A DNA stretch of 34,801 bases from Peterkaempfera griseoplana. Its GTDB lineage: Bacteria; Actinomycetota; Actinomycetes; Streptomycetales; Streptomycetaceae. Under the pieces are notes generated by a model, which saw only the letters and a program-made list of their open reading frames with translations, was not told the origin of the DNA and ran no database searches. Positions 1 to 7,710 of the stretch are shown here, one piece after another; within the stretch, counting starts at the first letter, position 1, and every line of letters starts with the position of its first letter. The DNA lies in contig NZ_LIQR01000019.1 of NCBI RefSeq assembly GCF_001418575.1, positions 1-34,801 of the forward strand, read 5' to 3'. The position numbers and the translations under genes are program-made.

Positions 1-108
1 CCGGGGGGTGGTGGAGGCGGTGGCCGTTCCCTGCAGGCCGGTCAGTGAGGCCGCGGCCGCGCTCATCCCCAGGCCCATGGCCTTGGTGAAGGTACGCCTG
101 TCGATCAC
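1..108 (-). CDS. Tat-secreted protein, N-terminal part only (runs off the left edge)
   Basis: Only the first 36 codons are in the window. The GTG start at 108-106 follows a strong ribosome binding site, GGAGGAA, with a 5-nt gap. The peptide begins VIDRRTFTKAMG and continues with an Ala-rich hydrophobic stretch ending near TATAS. The D-R-R-T-F-T-K core with a short hydrophobic segment and small residues before the expected cut is a twin-arginine signal, so the folded protein is probably exported. No lipobox cysteine is visible. The mature enzyme lies outside the window and its function cannot be told. A palindrome lies about 110 bp upstream (218-240) and could control this gene. Confidence 0.8.
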   Translation of the reverse strand, partial: MIDRRTFTKAMGLGMSAAAASLTGLQGTATASTTPR

Positions 109-217
109 GTGGATTCCTCCGTGGTGGGTTGTTGGGGCCGGTCGGGCGTGGACGTCCCGTGGGGTGAGTGCTTGTGCGTCGCCGCGGTGCGGGTCTGTAC
201 GACCGTCCCATGAGAGC

Positions 218-240
218 CGTCACCTGTCAAACAGGTGACG
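218..240. promoter_or_regulatory. Perfect palindrome, 10-bp arms, 3-nt centre
   Basis: The left arm is CGTCACCTGT, the centre CAA and the right arm ACAGGTGACG. Read on the minus strand it contains an exact TTGACA, a possible -35 element for the Tat gene at 1-108. Size and symmetry suit a TetR- or MarR-type operator. A related site lies at 7267-7289. No TetR gene is in the window, so the regulator would be elsewhere. Confidence 0.55.
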
Positions 241-769
241 AAAGTCTGGGATCGGTCCGGCTGCGGTCCTGGTCCATGGAACAGATCCGTCGTGGCGGCG
301 GCCCACCCGAATCCGTGCAGGTCACGGCCAGCCGGCACGGGCTCGGGGTGGACTCCAGCCGCCGGGCGAGCGGCGCGGTCGGCAGTTCGATCAGTGCCGC
401 CGGGTCGCCGGTGCCGAGCTGCAGCCGGGCGGTCGCCCGCTTGTGGTCGCGCGAGGGCGGGACCTGGGCGACTGATAACAGGCCCCTGCACCCTGTCCGA
501 TTTGCCACACGATGTGCGGGCCGCCCCGGCAAGGAACGTCGCGCCCTCGATCGGGGGCGCGTCCGGGTCCAGCCGGAACTTCCCCGGACGTTCTACCGCG
601 CCGATACGCTCAGCAGGCGGCGGATGTCCATCACCAGCGGGCGGGGCCAGGCGGTGTGGCCCCGGCGGGCCCGTGCGCCCGGTTTGTCGGTGCTCGTGCC
701 GGGCGACGTCCTGGATCGGCGGAAGCCGCTCTGCGGCGCGCGCTCGATGGCGTCGCCGTGCTGGGGCGG
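241..769. other. Gene-poor stretch without a recognisable gene
   Basis: Long open frames exist on both strands but their translations are Arg/Pro/Gly-rich, as expected from GC-rich shadow frames, and no start with a good ribosome binding site or known domain is visible. It may hold decayed coding DNA, since the neighbouring stretch 770-1331 does. Confidence 0.5.
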
Positions 770-1331
770 TCACGGCAGTACGGCTGTCGTCGCCCTGCCG
801 ATGCCGAGCACACTACGTGCCTGCCCCAGTGGCGAAGGCGGGCCTGGCCGGCAGGGGGCGAGGGTGCCGCCCGCGATTCCGGCGACGGCATGGGCGCGGC
901 TGGTGGTGATGGGAGCCGAGGTGGCGGTCGGGGCAGCGGTCTGGTCGGTGACCAGGGCGATGTGAACGGCTGCCGTGGCCGTGAGCAGGGTGGCGGTCGG
1001 ACGGCCGCCGGGCCGGGGAAGGGACAGGCGGAGCGCGGCGAGGGGGTAGGGCGACCGTACGACCCGGCCGGCGCCGAAGGGGTCCACCAGCCCGGCCCCG
1101 AGTGGGGCTGTCGTGGCTGTCGCGAGCCCGAAGAGCCCCAGGAGTCCGGAGGCCGCCGCCGACAGGCCGTACGCAGGGCCGGTGAGGAGCAGGGGCGGCG
1201 AGGGCCACAGGGCGCTCCAGGCGCCGAACATCCCCGCCTGCCGGGGCAGGCACGCCAGAGGCCGGGGGAGTCGCGCAGGGTGGCGGGACAGTGAGCCCAG
1301 CCCGTCGAACAGCGGGCCGGTGCGGGGGTGC
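770..1331 (-). pseudogene. Decayed MFS transporter fragment
   Basis: The minus-strand translation contains, in order, a loop resembling the mid-protein loop of DHA1-type major facilitator transporters, then MFGAWSALWPSPPLLLTGPA, then YGLSAAASGLLGLFGLA and an APLGAGLVDPFGAGRVV segment. This is how helices 7-8 of actinobacterial MFS exporters read (FGAFSALWT, LLLTGPPYGLS, GLFGL, AGRLADR). A later stretch, ALVTDQT, corresponds to the usual LVLNQTR loop. There is no start codon with a ribosome binding site, the N-terminal half is missing, and the charged loop residues and C-terminal helices are eroded. I read it as a dead relic. Boundaries are approximate. Confidence 0.6.
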
Positions 1332-1595
1332 CGCTCGGCCGGGAGGCGCAGGGTGGCCGGGAGGCCGACGAGCCGACCCGGTGCGCGGGCACGCCGAACC
1401 GCCCGCAGCCGACGTACCTGGCTCCCGGACGGCGACAACGCACCTGATGGGCCGTCATCGCTTCCACAGCGCGCGGGCGCGGCTGGCACGCGACCCGTAT
1501 CCCCGGGCCTGAGGGCAGAGGGTCCGGAGCCGTGCGTCGAGCTGGAACGCAGCGCCAAGGGTGTGGGTCGTCAGGCCCTGAGGCAGCCCACACCG
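1332..1595. other. Intergenic, no gene seen
   Basis: Nothing with a start, ribosome binding site or recognisable domain is visible between the MFS relic and the terminator of the next minus-strand gene. Confidence 0.4.
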
Positions 1596-1631
1596 ACACA
1601 TGTGGGGTCGCACCGGGAGGGCCACACGTGT
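1596..1631 (-). terminator. Putative terminator of the winged-helix gene
   Basis: Arms ACACATGTGG (1596-1605) and CCACACGTGT (1622-1631) pair with one mismatch, which becomes a G-U pair in the minus-strand transcript. The loop is 16 nt. The hairpin lies just downstream of the stop codon at 1654. Confidence 0.45.
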
Positions 1632-1653
1632 GAGGGGGAGGCCGGCGAGCGAG

Positions 1654-2205
1654 CTACACGAGGCTGTACATCACGGACCGCCGCTGCTTGTGGCGCTGAA
1701 CCCGCCCCTTGGCGACCAGTGACTCAAGGGTGTTCCGTACGACCTGCGGTGTCGGTGTCCGCTCCGGGTGCTTCTCCACCAGCTCGCCCCGCAACTCCTT
1801 TGCGAGGCACGGCTCGTCATGGGTGCCGAGCAGTTCCACCAGGACGTCCGCGAGCAGCGGCCGGCGTGGCTTCGCCTTGGTGCCGCCCTTCGCCGCGGCC
1901 CGCTTCGATGCGGGCTTCTCCGATGCGGCACGTCGTGCTGTCGCTACGGCGGCGGGCGGGGCCTCCGTGACGTCCTCCGCCTGGACGGCGGGTTCGTCCT
2001 GCGCCTGCTCGGGCAGGCGGGAGGGGGCGCTGGAGCCCTCGTACCGCTCGGTGAGGCTCAGAATGTCCGCCAGGAGGGCCTCCTCCTGCTTCAACACGGC
2101 GAGCTTCTCGGCCAGTTCCTGCTGTTGGCGGCGGTTCTCCTCCAAGTCCGACGCGGCCTGCTGCAGATATCGTGTTCGGAGCGTGTCGGCTGACTGGCTG
2201 TTCAC
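1654..2205 (-). CDS. Coiled-coil plus winged-helix regulatory protein
   Basis: The protein has 183 residues. The GTG start at 2205 has AAGGGAG upstream with a 9-nt gap; an in-frame extension further upstream lacks a ribosome binding site. Residues 8-52 form a charged, Glu/Gln/Leu-rich helix that looks like a coiled coil (LEENRRQQQELAEKL). Residues 55-115 are a disordered Ala/Pro/Lys linker with a basic stretch (SKRAAAKGGTKAKPRR). Residues 116-183 look like a winged helix, with LADVLVELL, a recognition-like helix TPQVVRNTLESLVAKG and a basic wing RVQRHKQRRSVMY. The architecture suggests a dimeric DNA-binding protein conserved in streptomycetes. Its target is unknown. I recognise the type but not a named gene. 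Confidence 0.8.
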   Translation of the reverse strand: MNSQSADTLRTRYLQQAASDLEENRRQQQELAEKLAVLKQEEALLADILSLTERYEGSSAPSRLPEQAQDEPAVQAEDVTEAPPAAVATARRAASEKPASKRAAAKGGTKAKPRRPLLADVLVELLGTHDEPCLAKELRGELVEKHPERTPTPQVVRNTLESLVAKGRVQRHKQRRSVMYSLV

Positions 2206-2547
2206 AACGGTGCACTCCCTTGTGAGAATTGTGCTGGGGATGATACTCACCCCCGGGCCCGGCAGATGCGATACGGACGATGCCGGGTGGTCCCTCGGGT
2301 ATGTCCGCTCTCCACGGTAGGTGCTGATGTGCGCCGGTGTACCTGTGTCCACAGGAGATGCGGGGGGTGTCTACGTTCCTCGCCGGTCGACTCTGCTGCC
2401 GGCGGTCTCGCCGACGGCCGGTGAGCCGGGAACCGACGGGTTCCATGTACCCGGCCTCGGGACCGGGGAGGTCGCATGTCGAGGTGTTGCATGGTGTCCC
2501 GTGGTCGCCGAGTTGGTCACCGTGAGTCGTCGGCGTGGGTCTGCCGA
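2206..2547. other. Intergenic region upstream of the winged-helix gene
   Basis: This 342-bp stretch separates two minus-strand genes. A TATCAT-like hexamer near 2236-2245 on the minus strand may be the -10 element of the gene at 1654-2205. No other gene is seen. Confidence 0.35.
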
Positions 2548-3408
2548 TCATGCTGTGCCATCGTGACCGGGAGCGTAGGGCGGGATCGTCCAACGCATCA
2601 TTGTCTGGCCTTCAGGGCCAGGCTGAAGAGTCACGGGATAGACCTGTCCGAAGCGGCGTTCGCCTCGGTGTCTCATCGAGTGGTCGCCGCCGTCCCAGTT
2701 GATCCCCAGGACTGGGCATCCGGCGACCTCGATGGCGCCGATCTGAAGCGGGTGGGTCCAACTTGCGCGGTTGAATCGGTGGAAGTCGGTGTGCTCATCG
2801 ATCGCAACCATGACGCCCTGGCCCTGCTCGTCGCCTTCCCAGTCGTTGAGGGCGTCGACAAGCATCTCGGCGTCGTGGAGCGGCAGGTCGAGCCACCCTC
2901 GCAGTTGGCTGCCGTGTTGCAGGATCAGTTCTCCGCCGAACTGATGGTGTGCGGCCTCCGCACAGCCTCCCCAGTAGGTGACGTCGGCAAGACCGTCGGT
3001 TGACGGGTGGCCGTCTCCGGTCCAGGAGTCCAGGGCAAGCGCGTCACCGAGCACCATGCCGCAGCGGTCGACTGGTAGATCGCCAAGGATGATCGGCTTG
3101 TCTCCAGCAGGGCCGGCCCACGGCAGGCCGAGATCGATCTCCAGGACCGCGATCGTCGGTCCTCCGTCGAAGGGCGACGCCGTGGTGCCGGCCCGCACCG
3201 TCAACGGTGTGTCACCGGCGGCGGGAACCGCGACCATCTCACACATCCAGTCGCGTACGTGTCCGCCGCCGATCGACGCTGCGGCACCTGCGCGTTCCGA
3301 CAGCGGTCGGCCCAGCTGCGTCCAGTGGTCGATCCACGACGCCATCCCCAACACGAGGACTCCGGACGGCGCCGGCACGGCTCCCAGGTCGATGTCCGTC
3401 TCAGCCAC
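2548..3408 (-). CDS. Hypothetical protein of unknown family
   Basis: The 286-residue protein has good codon bias and many aromatic and acidic residues. I place the start at GTG 3408 (VAETDIDLG), downstream of GGAGGAAGG with a rather long 12-nt gap; the frame stays open to 3744, but that upstream part encodes a recombinase relic. An internal ATG (MASWIDHW) is a weaker alternative. Conserved-looking segments are TYWGGCAEAAHHQFGGE, a short SQLRGWLDLPLHDAEMLVDAL stretch split around the Trp, and GINWDGGDHSM near the C-terminus. No signal peptide or membrane segment is visible. I do not recognise the family and assign no function. Confidence 0.65.
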   Translation of the reverse strand: MAETDIDLGAVPAPSGVLVLGMASWIDHWTQLGRPLSERAGAAASIGGGHVRDWMCEMVAVPAAGDTPLTVRAGTTASPFDGGPTIAVLEIDLGLPWAGPAGDKPIILGDLPVDRCGMVLGDALALDSWTGDGHPSTDGLADVTYWGGCAEAAHHQFGGELILQHGSQLRGWLDLPLHDAEMLVDALNDWEGDEQGQGVMVAIDEHTDFHRFNRASWTHPLQIGAIEVAGCPVLGINWDGGDHSMRHRGERRFGQVYPVTLQPGPEGQTMMRWTIPPYAPGHDGTA

Positions 3409-3459
3409 CCGGCGATTGAACCTTCCTCCGGCTCTCAGGATCAAGGTTCGGTCGAGTCG

Positions 3460-3760
3460 GTGACTGTGGTCACCGGGGGCATAGCGGCTCCAGATTCTGC
3501 CGGCCTCGGTGACCAGGCGCGTGGTGGTCTCGTCGTGACAGCCGAGAGCGCGGGCGACTACGGGTGCGGGCGTGCTGGTCGAGCAGGCTCGTCGGGTCCA
3601 TCGGATGCCCGGGCTTTCGGCCGGGGAACAGCCAGGCACCGCTTCGGCTACCGGCCTGGGCGAGACCCGGCTGTTGACGCTGCTGGGCGAGTCGTCGGGC
3701 GGCTGCGGGGTCGGCGAGATGACGATCGTGCGGGACGGCACCATCGTCCACGGTTCTCAC
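3460..3760 (-). pseudogene. Frameshifted C-terminal relic of a tyrosine recombinase/integrase
   Basis: Two minus-strand frames carry consecutive pieces of one protein. The first (about 3715-3575) reads ADPAAARRLAQQR, then WLFPGRKPGHPMDPTSLLDQ, the typical WLFPGR-x-PGxPM segment of actinomycete phage-like integrases. The second (about 3570-3460) reads APVVARALGCHDETTTRL and GRIWSRYAPGDHS, the usual C-terminal end of the same proteins. The frame changes near 3572. The catalytic N-terminal part is absent. The relic is fused in frame to the upstream side of the hypothetical gene at 2548-3408, which is why the true start of that gene lies inside a longer open frame. Confidence 0.65.
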
Positions 3761-4124
3761 TACTGATGATCTTCGCGTGATGTCGCACCGCAGTTGCCCT
3801 TCGCTGCAGGTCAGGGCACCCGCTCCATCGACATCACGCGGCGAAACTCAGTACCTCCCGGCACCCTGGAGGCGTATCGGTCCGACGTCCCCGGCCGGGG
3901 CCATCTTTGATCGAGGCGTCTCCGCTGTTCAGAGGCGTGGAACGGGTACCGTCATCCGTCACATCGGAAGGGGCGGTGACGGCTTCGCGTACCCCCTGCG
4001 CTCCCGGTAGGCGGCCTGGCGGCACGTGATCTCTCGGAGCGAAGGCTGAGCATCGTCCCCGAAGGTTGGTGACCGCCAGGTTTTCTCACCGAACATTGAG
4101 TGGCTGCTGGGGTCTGGCTGTCTG
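3761..4124. other. Intergenic, no gene seen
   Basis: There is no convincing start, ribosome binding site or domain on either strand. It may be the outer, fully decayed part of the recombinase relic. Confidence 0.4.
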
Positions 4125-4138
4125 CCCGGACGGCCGGG
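4125..4138 (-). terminator. Short GC hairpin behind the Lrp gene
   Basis: CCCGG-ACGG-CCGGG lies 2 nt past the stop codon of the Lrp/AsnC gene. The stem is only 5 bp, so this is a weak call. Confidence 0.35.
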
Positions 4139-4140
4139 TT

Positions 4141-4581
4141 TCAGGCTCCCGTCGACACCGGTCTCTCGAAGAACGTCTCCAGGGCCACGGTCGCCTGGGT
4201 GCCGCTGACACCCTCGATCTCGTACAACCGACGGAGTACGTCCTGGAGTTGCTCGGTCGTCCCGGTCCTGACCTTGACCAGGACCGATGCGCTGCCCGCG
4301 ATGATATGGGCCTCCTGCAGCTCGGGGATCGCGGCGAAGCGCTCACCGGAGTCGCCCATCCAGGCCGACGAGTCGACCATGACGAAGGCCAGCACCCCGC
4401 TGCCGACCGCGGCGGGGTCCACCTCGACTGTCGTGCGGCGGATCACCTCCGACTCGCGCAGCTTGCGCACCCGCTCATGGGCCGCGCCCGCGGAGAGCCC
4501 GACCGCCTTGCCCAGGACGGCGTACGCCTGCGTGGCGTCCTCCTGCAGCAGGTTCAGCAACTTCCGGTCCACATCATCCAC
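4141..4581 (-). CDS. Lrp/AsnC family transcriptional regulator
   Basis: The protein has 146 residues, normal for the family. GTG 4581 is preceded by GGAGGAGGG. The N-terminal helix-turn-helix reads VDDVDRKLLNLLQEDA, then AVLGKAVGLSAGAAHERVRKL, which is the AsnC-type DNA-binding domain. The C-terminal part (residues about 65-140) is the RAM ligand/oligomer domain, with IAGSASVLVKVRTGTTEQL as its glycine-rich core. It is transcribed away from the SMP-30/aldo-keto reductase unit, and 122 bp of shared upstream DNA carries two inverted repeats, so it probably regulates itself and its neighbours in response to a small ligand. The ligand cannot be read from the sequence. Confidence 0.9.
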   Translation of the reverse strand: MDDVDRKLLNLLQEDATQAYAVLGKAVGLSAGAAHERVRKLRESEVIRRTTVEVDPAAVGSGVLAFVMVDSSAWMGDSGERFAAIPELQEAHIIAGSASVLVKVRTGTTEQLQDVLRRLYEIEGVSGTQATVALETFFERPVSTGA

Positions 4582-4633
4582 GACGCCCTCCTCCAAACTA
4601 CTTCCAATCAATACCCTGGACTGACCATACGGC

Positions 4634-4661
4634 ATCCTGTAATGCGCACTGCAGACAGGAT
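4634..4661. promoter_or_regulatory. Inverted repeat in the Lrp / SMP-30 intergenic region
   Basis: ATCCTGT (4634-4640) and ACAGGAT (4655-4661) are perfect 7-bp arms separated by 14 bp. The position between two divergent starts suits an operator for the adjacent Lrp/AsnC regulator. Confidence 0.5.
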
Positions 4662-4662
4662 A

Positions 4663-4675
4663 CCGTTCAGAACGG
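4663..4675. promoter_or_regulatory. Second palindrome in the Lrp / SMP-30 intergenic region
   Basis: CCGTT-CAG-AACGG lies 29 bp upstream of the ATG at 4704 and 2 bp from the previous inverted repeat. It may be a second half of the same regulatory region. Confidence 0.35.
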
Positions 4676-4703
4676 CATCTCAGGACGACTGAGGGGAACG
4701 GAC

Positions 4704-5553
4704 ATGGCCACCGGCCGTCCCGCGCTGTACGAAGTACTCGACGACAGGTTCCGTACGGAGAAGTGCGCCGCGGGTGATCTGCAACTGGAGACGCTCCACG
4801 TGGGCCTCCGCTGGGCGGAGGGGCCGCTGTACATACCGGCCTGGCGCCAGCTGATCTGGAGCGACATCCCAAACGACCGGATGCTGCGCTGGGACGAGTC
4901 GACCGGCGCGGTCAGCGTCTTCCGCTCGCCCGCGGGCCACTCCAACGGCAACACCCTGGTGACCGTGCTCGCCGACCGCTACCGGGGCAAACGGCTCAAC
5001 AGCCCTAACGACGCGGCCGTGAAGTCCGACGGCTCGATCTGGTTTTCGGACCCGGACTTCGGGATCACCAGCGACTATGAGGGCCACCGCGCCGAGAGCG
5101 AGATCGGCACCAACAACATCTACCGGATCGACCCGGACACCCGCGAGGTGCGGCTCGCGACCGACGGCTTCGGCGCCCCCAACGGCCTGGTCTTCTCGCT
5201 CGACGAGAGCGAGATGTACGTCTCCGACACCCGGGCCGGCCAGATCCGAGCCTTCGAGGTACGCGCGGACGGCACCCTCTCCGACGGCAAGGTCTTCGCC
5301 GAGACCAACGGCGCGGGCGGCGGCCGCTTCGACAACATCCGCTTCGACGACCGGGGCCACCTCTGGACCGCGGCCATGGGCCACGGGGTGCACTGCTACG
5401 CCCCGGACGGCACTCCTCGGCCGCATCCTGGTGCCCAACACGGTCTCCAACATCCGCTTCGGCGTCCCGAGGCGGAACCGCCTCTTCATCACGGCGAACG
5501 ACATGCTCTACTCGCTGGTCATGGGGGTCAAGGCGGCGCCGATGGCGGTTTGA
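4704..5553 (+). pseudogene. SMP-30/gluconolactonase family gene with frameshift and internal deletion
   Basis: The ATG at 4704 follows GAGGGG. The product resembles SMP-30/gluconolaconase-type six-bladed propeller lactonases, which hydrolyse sugar lactones using a bound metal. Expected metal or active-site residues are present: Glu39 in AEGP, Asn102 in SPND, Asn160 in APNGL and Asp175 in YVSDT. Two defects are visible. First, about 20 residues normally found between NGNT and the TVLADRY segment are missing in frame near 4960. Second, the frame breaks near 5412-5416: after APDGT the correct continuation LLGRILVPNTVSNIRFG lies in another frame and ends at 5553. If the frameshift is a sequencing error the gene would still lack the deleted blade segment. 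It is followed 34 nt later by an aldo/keto reductase, suggesting a sugar-oxidation operon. Confidence 0.8.
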
Positions 5554-5587
5554 TCCCCACTCCGCCCCTTCCCGAAAGGATCACCAT

Positions 5588-6571
5588 ATGGAGCAGCGCG
5601 TATTGGGCAGGACGGGCCGCAAGGTGTCCGTTGTCGGACTTGGGACCTGGCAGCTGGGAGAGGGGTGGGGTGATGTGCACGAGGAGGATGCCTTCGCCGT
5701 GCTGGACGCGTCGGTCGCGGCGGGCGTGACATTCTTCGACACGGCAGATGAGTACGGCGACGGTCGCAGCGAGCAGCTGATCGGCGGCTACCTGCGGGCA
5801 CGCCCGGATGCTGGAGTGTTCGTGGCGACGAAGATGGGGCGCCGGGTCGAGCAGCTGCCGGCCAACTACACACTGGAGAACTTCCGTGCCTGGACGGACC
5901 GTTCGAGGGCCAACCTGGGCGTGGACACACTGGACTTGATGCAGCTGCACTGCCCGCCGACGCCGGTGTACTCCTGCGACGAGGTGTACGACGGCCTTGA
6001 CACGCTGGTCGCGGAGAAGCGGATCGCGGCGTACGCAGTGAGCGTGCGGACCTGCGACGAGGCGCTGACGGCGATCGCCCGGCCGGGCACGGCGAGCGTG
6101 CAGATCGTCCTCAACCCCTTCCGGCTCAAGCCGCTGGAGGAGGTGCTTCCGGCCGCCGCCGAGGCGGGAGTGGGCATCATCGCGCGGGTGCCGCTGGCAT
6201 CGGGGCTGCTGTCCGGCAAGTACACCAAGAACACGGTGTTCCAGCAGGATGACCACCGTACCTACAACCGGCACGGCGAAGCCTTCGACCGGGGCGAGAC
6301 ATTCTCGGGCGTCGACTTCGAGTCCGGCGTCGAGGCGGCAGCGGAGTTCGCGGAACTGACGCCCCCCGGCACCTCCTCGGCGCAGACCGCGCTGCGGTGG
6401 ATCATCCAGCAACCCGGCGTCACCACAGTGATCCCGGGCGCCCGCTCCCCGGAGCAGGCCCGCGCGAATGCGGCGGCCGCAGCGATGCCGCCGCTGCCGG
6501 GAGCGACGCTTCAGGCCGTGCGCGACCTGTACGACCGGCGCATCCGAGGACAGGTCCACCACCACTGGTAG
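5588..6571 (+). CDS. Aldo/keto reductase
   Basis: The 327-residue protein is full length for the family, an NADPH-dependent carbonyl/sugar reductase with a TIM-barrel fold. The ATG at 5588 has AAAGGA upstream. The catalytic tetrad is intact: Asp51 and Tyr56 in FFDTADEYGDG, Lys82 in VATKMG and His121 in LMQLHCPP. The C-terminal cofactor-binding region is also present (TTVIPGARSPEQARAN). It lies 34 nt behind the SMP-30-like pseudogene and probably shares its transcript. A lactonase plus an aldo/keto reductase would fit oxidation of an aldose to a lactone and then to an acid, but the substrate is not evident. If the lactonase is dead, the reductase may serve another role. Confidence 0.92.
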   Translation: MEQRVLGRTGRKVSVVGLGTWQLGEGWGDVHEEDAFAVLDASVAAGVTFFDTADEYGDGRSEQLIGGYLRARPDAGVFVATKMGRRVEQLPANYTLENFRAWTDRSRANLGVDTLDLMQLHCPPTPVYSCDEVYDGLDTLVAEKRIAAYAVSVRTCDEALTAIARPGTASVQIVLNPFRLKPLEEVLPAAAEAGVGIIARVPLASGLLSGKYTKNTVFQQDDHRTYNRHGEAFDRGETFSGVDFESGVEAAAEFAELTPPGTSSAQTALRWIIQQPGVTTVIPGARSPEQARANAAAAAMPPLPGATLQAVRDLYDRRIRGQVHHHW

Positions 6572-6700
6572 CCGACGCCGGCCGGCGCCACCGGTGATCC
6601 GCCTGACTTCGGGCCGCTGCGGCAGTTCACCGTCGCCAACTCCAACCACCGCAACCACACCGTGCAGACCCGGGCCCTGCACGCCTATCTGCGCTGGTGA
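6572..6700 (+). pseudogene. Possible transposase C-terminal scrap
   Basis: The frame directly after the aldo/keto reductase stop reads PDFGPLRQFTVANSNHR and NHTVQTRALHAYLRW before a stop at 6698-6700. To my memory this resembles the C-terminal part of some actinobacterial transposases (a HTVQARALHAYLRWRN-like segment). There is no start and no terminal inverted repeat that I can see. The identification is tentative. Confidence 0.3.
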
Positions 6701-6930
6701 TGATGTTCACGGGCCTGCTGATGTGGTTCTGGGGATGGCTGCCCTTCGTCTCCCGCACCAGCGCGATCTTCGTGCATGACTGCCTCGCCTGGGCGGTCGC
6801 TGTCGTCCTGGCCGGGCACATGCGCAAGGCGTACAGGGACCCGGAGGCCAGGCTGGGCATGCGCACCGGGTATGTCAGCCGGTCCTGGGCGGAGCGTTCC
6901 CACTCGCGGTGGCTGCGCGACGAGGAGTGA
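6697..6930 (+). pseudogene. C-terminal fragment of formate dehydrogenase gamma subunit (cytochrome b)
   Basis: The 77-residue reading begins VMMFTGLLMWFWGWLPFV, followed by SRTSAIFVHDCLAWAVAVVL and AGHMRKAYRDPEARLGMR, ending HSRWLRDEE. This matches the last two membrane helices and cytoplasmic tail of the di-haem cytochrome b subunit that passes electrons from formate dehydrogenase to quinone. The His in VHD and the His in AGHMRK sit where such proteins carry haem or conserved histidines. The N-terminal two thirds, including the first helices, are absent, and the sequence just upstream belongs to a different frame. GTG 6697 has no good ribosome binding site. It is best read as a truncated relic; there is no catalytic subunit gene nearby. 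Confidence 0.7.
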
Positions 6931-7710
6931 GGGCCGGGGGTGGCGTGCAGACCGTCCGGTGACCGGCTGGAGAGGGACGTTCCCGGCGTCGCGCACCGCG
7001 CGCTCCAAGGGACCGGCGGCGTGCCGGGCCGGGCCGGCGACCTGACGGTCGCGGCTCGGTCGAAAGGCGGTTTCCCGGCGGTGGGCGCAGGGCCCGGATC
7101 GGCGCCCGCGCAGTGACCGTCAGCTGGCTGATGTGCCGCCGGAAGGTGTGAAGCCAGGACGAAACGTATCGACCCCGTCGGACGGCCGGACGGAGTCGCG
7201 CATGGGGAGCCTGCGGCCAAGGGGTGTCACACCGGAGGACCATGTGCGGATGTGGCCAACCCGCTCAATCACCTGTTGAATCGGTGATAGGTTTGTTCGG
7301 GTCGCTCCCATGAGCCGCATGGGCCGGGCAGTGACCAATGTGGAGGGAAGTGTCCTCAGTCGCGGATTCGTCGTTGGGAGCGGCCCGGGGGCATACCCGG
7401 GCGGTCGTCCTCGGTGCAACGTTCGGCCGGTCGACCTGCTCATTCGTCGTGCACATGTGTCGCCGGGCGCACATCTGGTACTCGGACGGTGCCCAGGCCG
7501 AGGCGTCCGGCTTCCGGCGCGTCCCTGCCGGGCGGCACTGACCCACGGGCGCGGGCGTGGACGCCGGCGGTCGTCAGAATGTCACTCGTTCCCTTTTCAG
7601 GCAAGCTCAGCGAGCGCAGCCCGTACGGAGGGCTTCGCGTCGGCGTCGCGGTGGGAGCGGTGCCGCCGGGGCAGCGCGCTGAACGTCGTCCGTCCCGCTT
7701 GGAGGAGACC
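6931..7710. other. Gene-poor stretch before the SnoaL-like gene
   Basis: No gene with a credible start or domain is visible in these 780 bp. The only notable element is the palindrome at 7267-7289. Several open frames run through, but their translations are Arg/Pro-rich shadows. Confidence 0.5.
7267..7289. promoter_or_regulatory. Palindrome related to the one at 218-240
   Basis: ATCACC (7268-7273) and GGTGAT (7283-7288) are perfect arms separated by 9 bp. Laid against the minus-strand reading of the 218-240 palindrome, TCACCTGTT and GGTGA coincide at the same spacing, about 15 of 23 positions. It is 420 bp upstream of the SnoaL-like gene, so which gene it serves is unclear. Confidence 0.45.
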
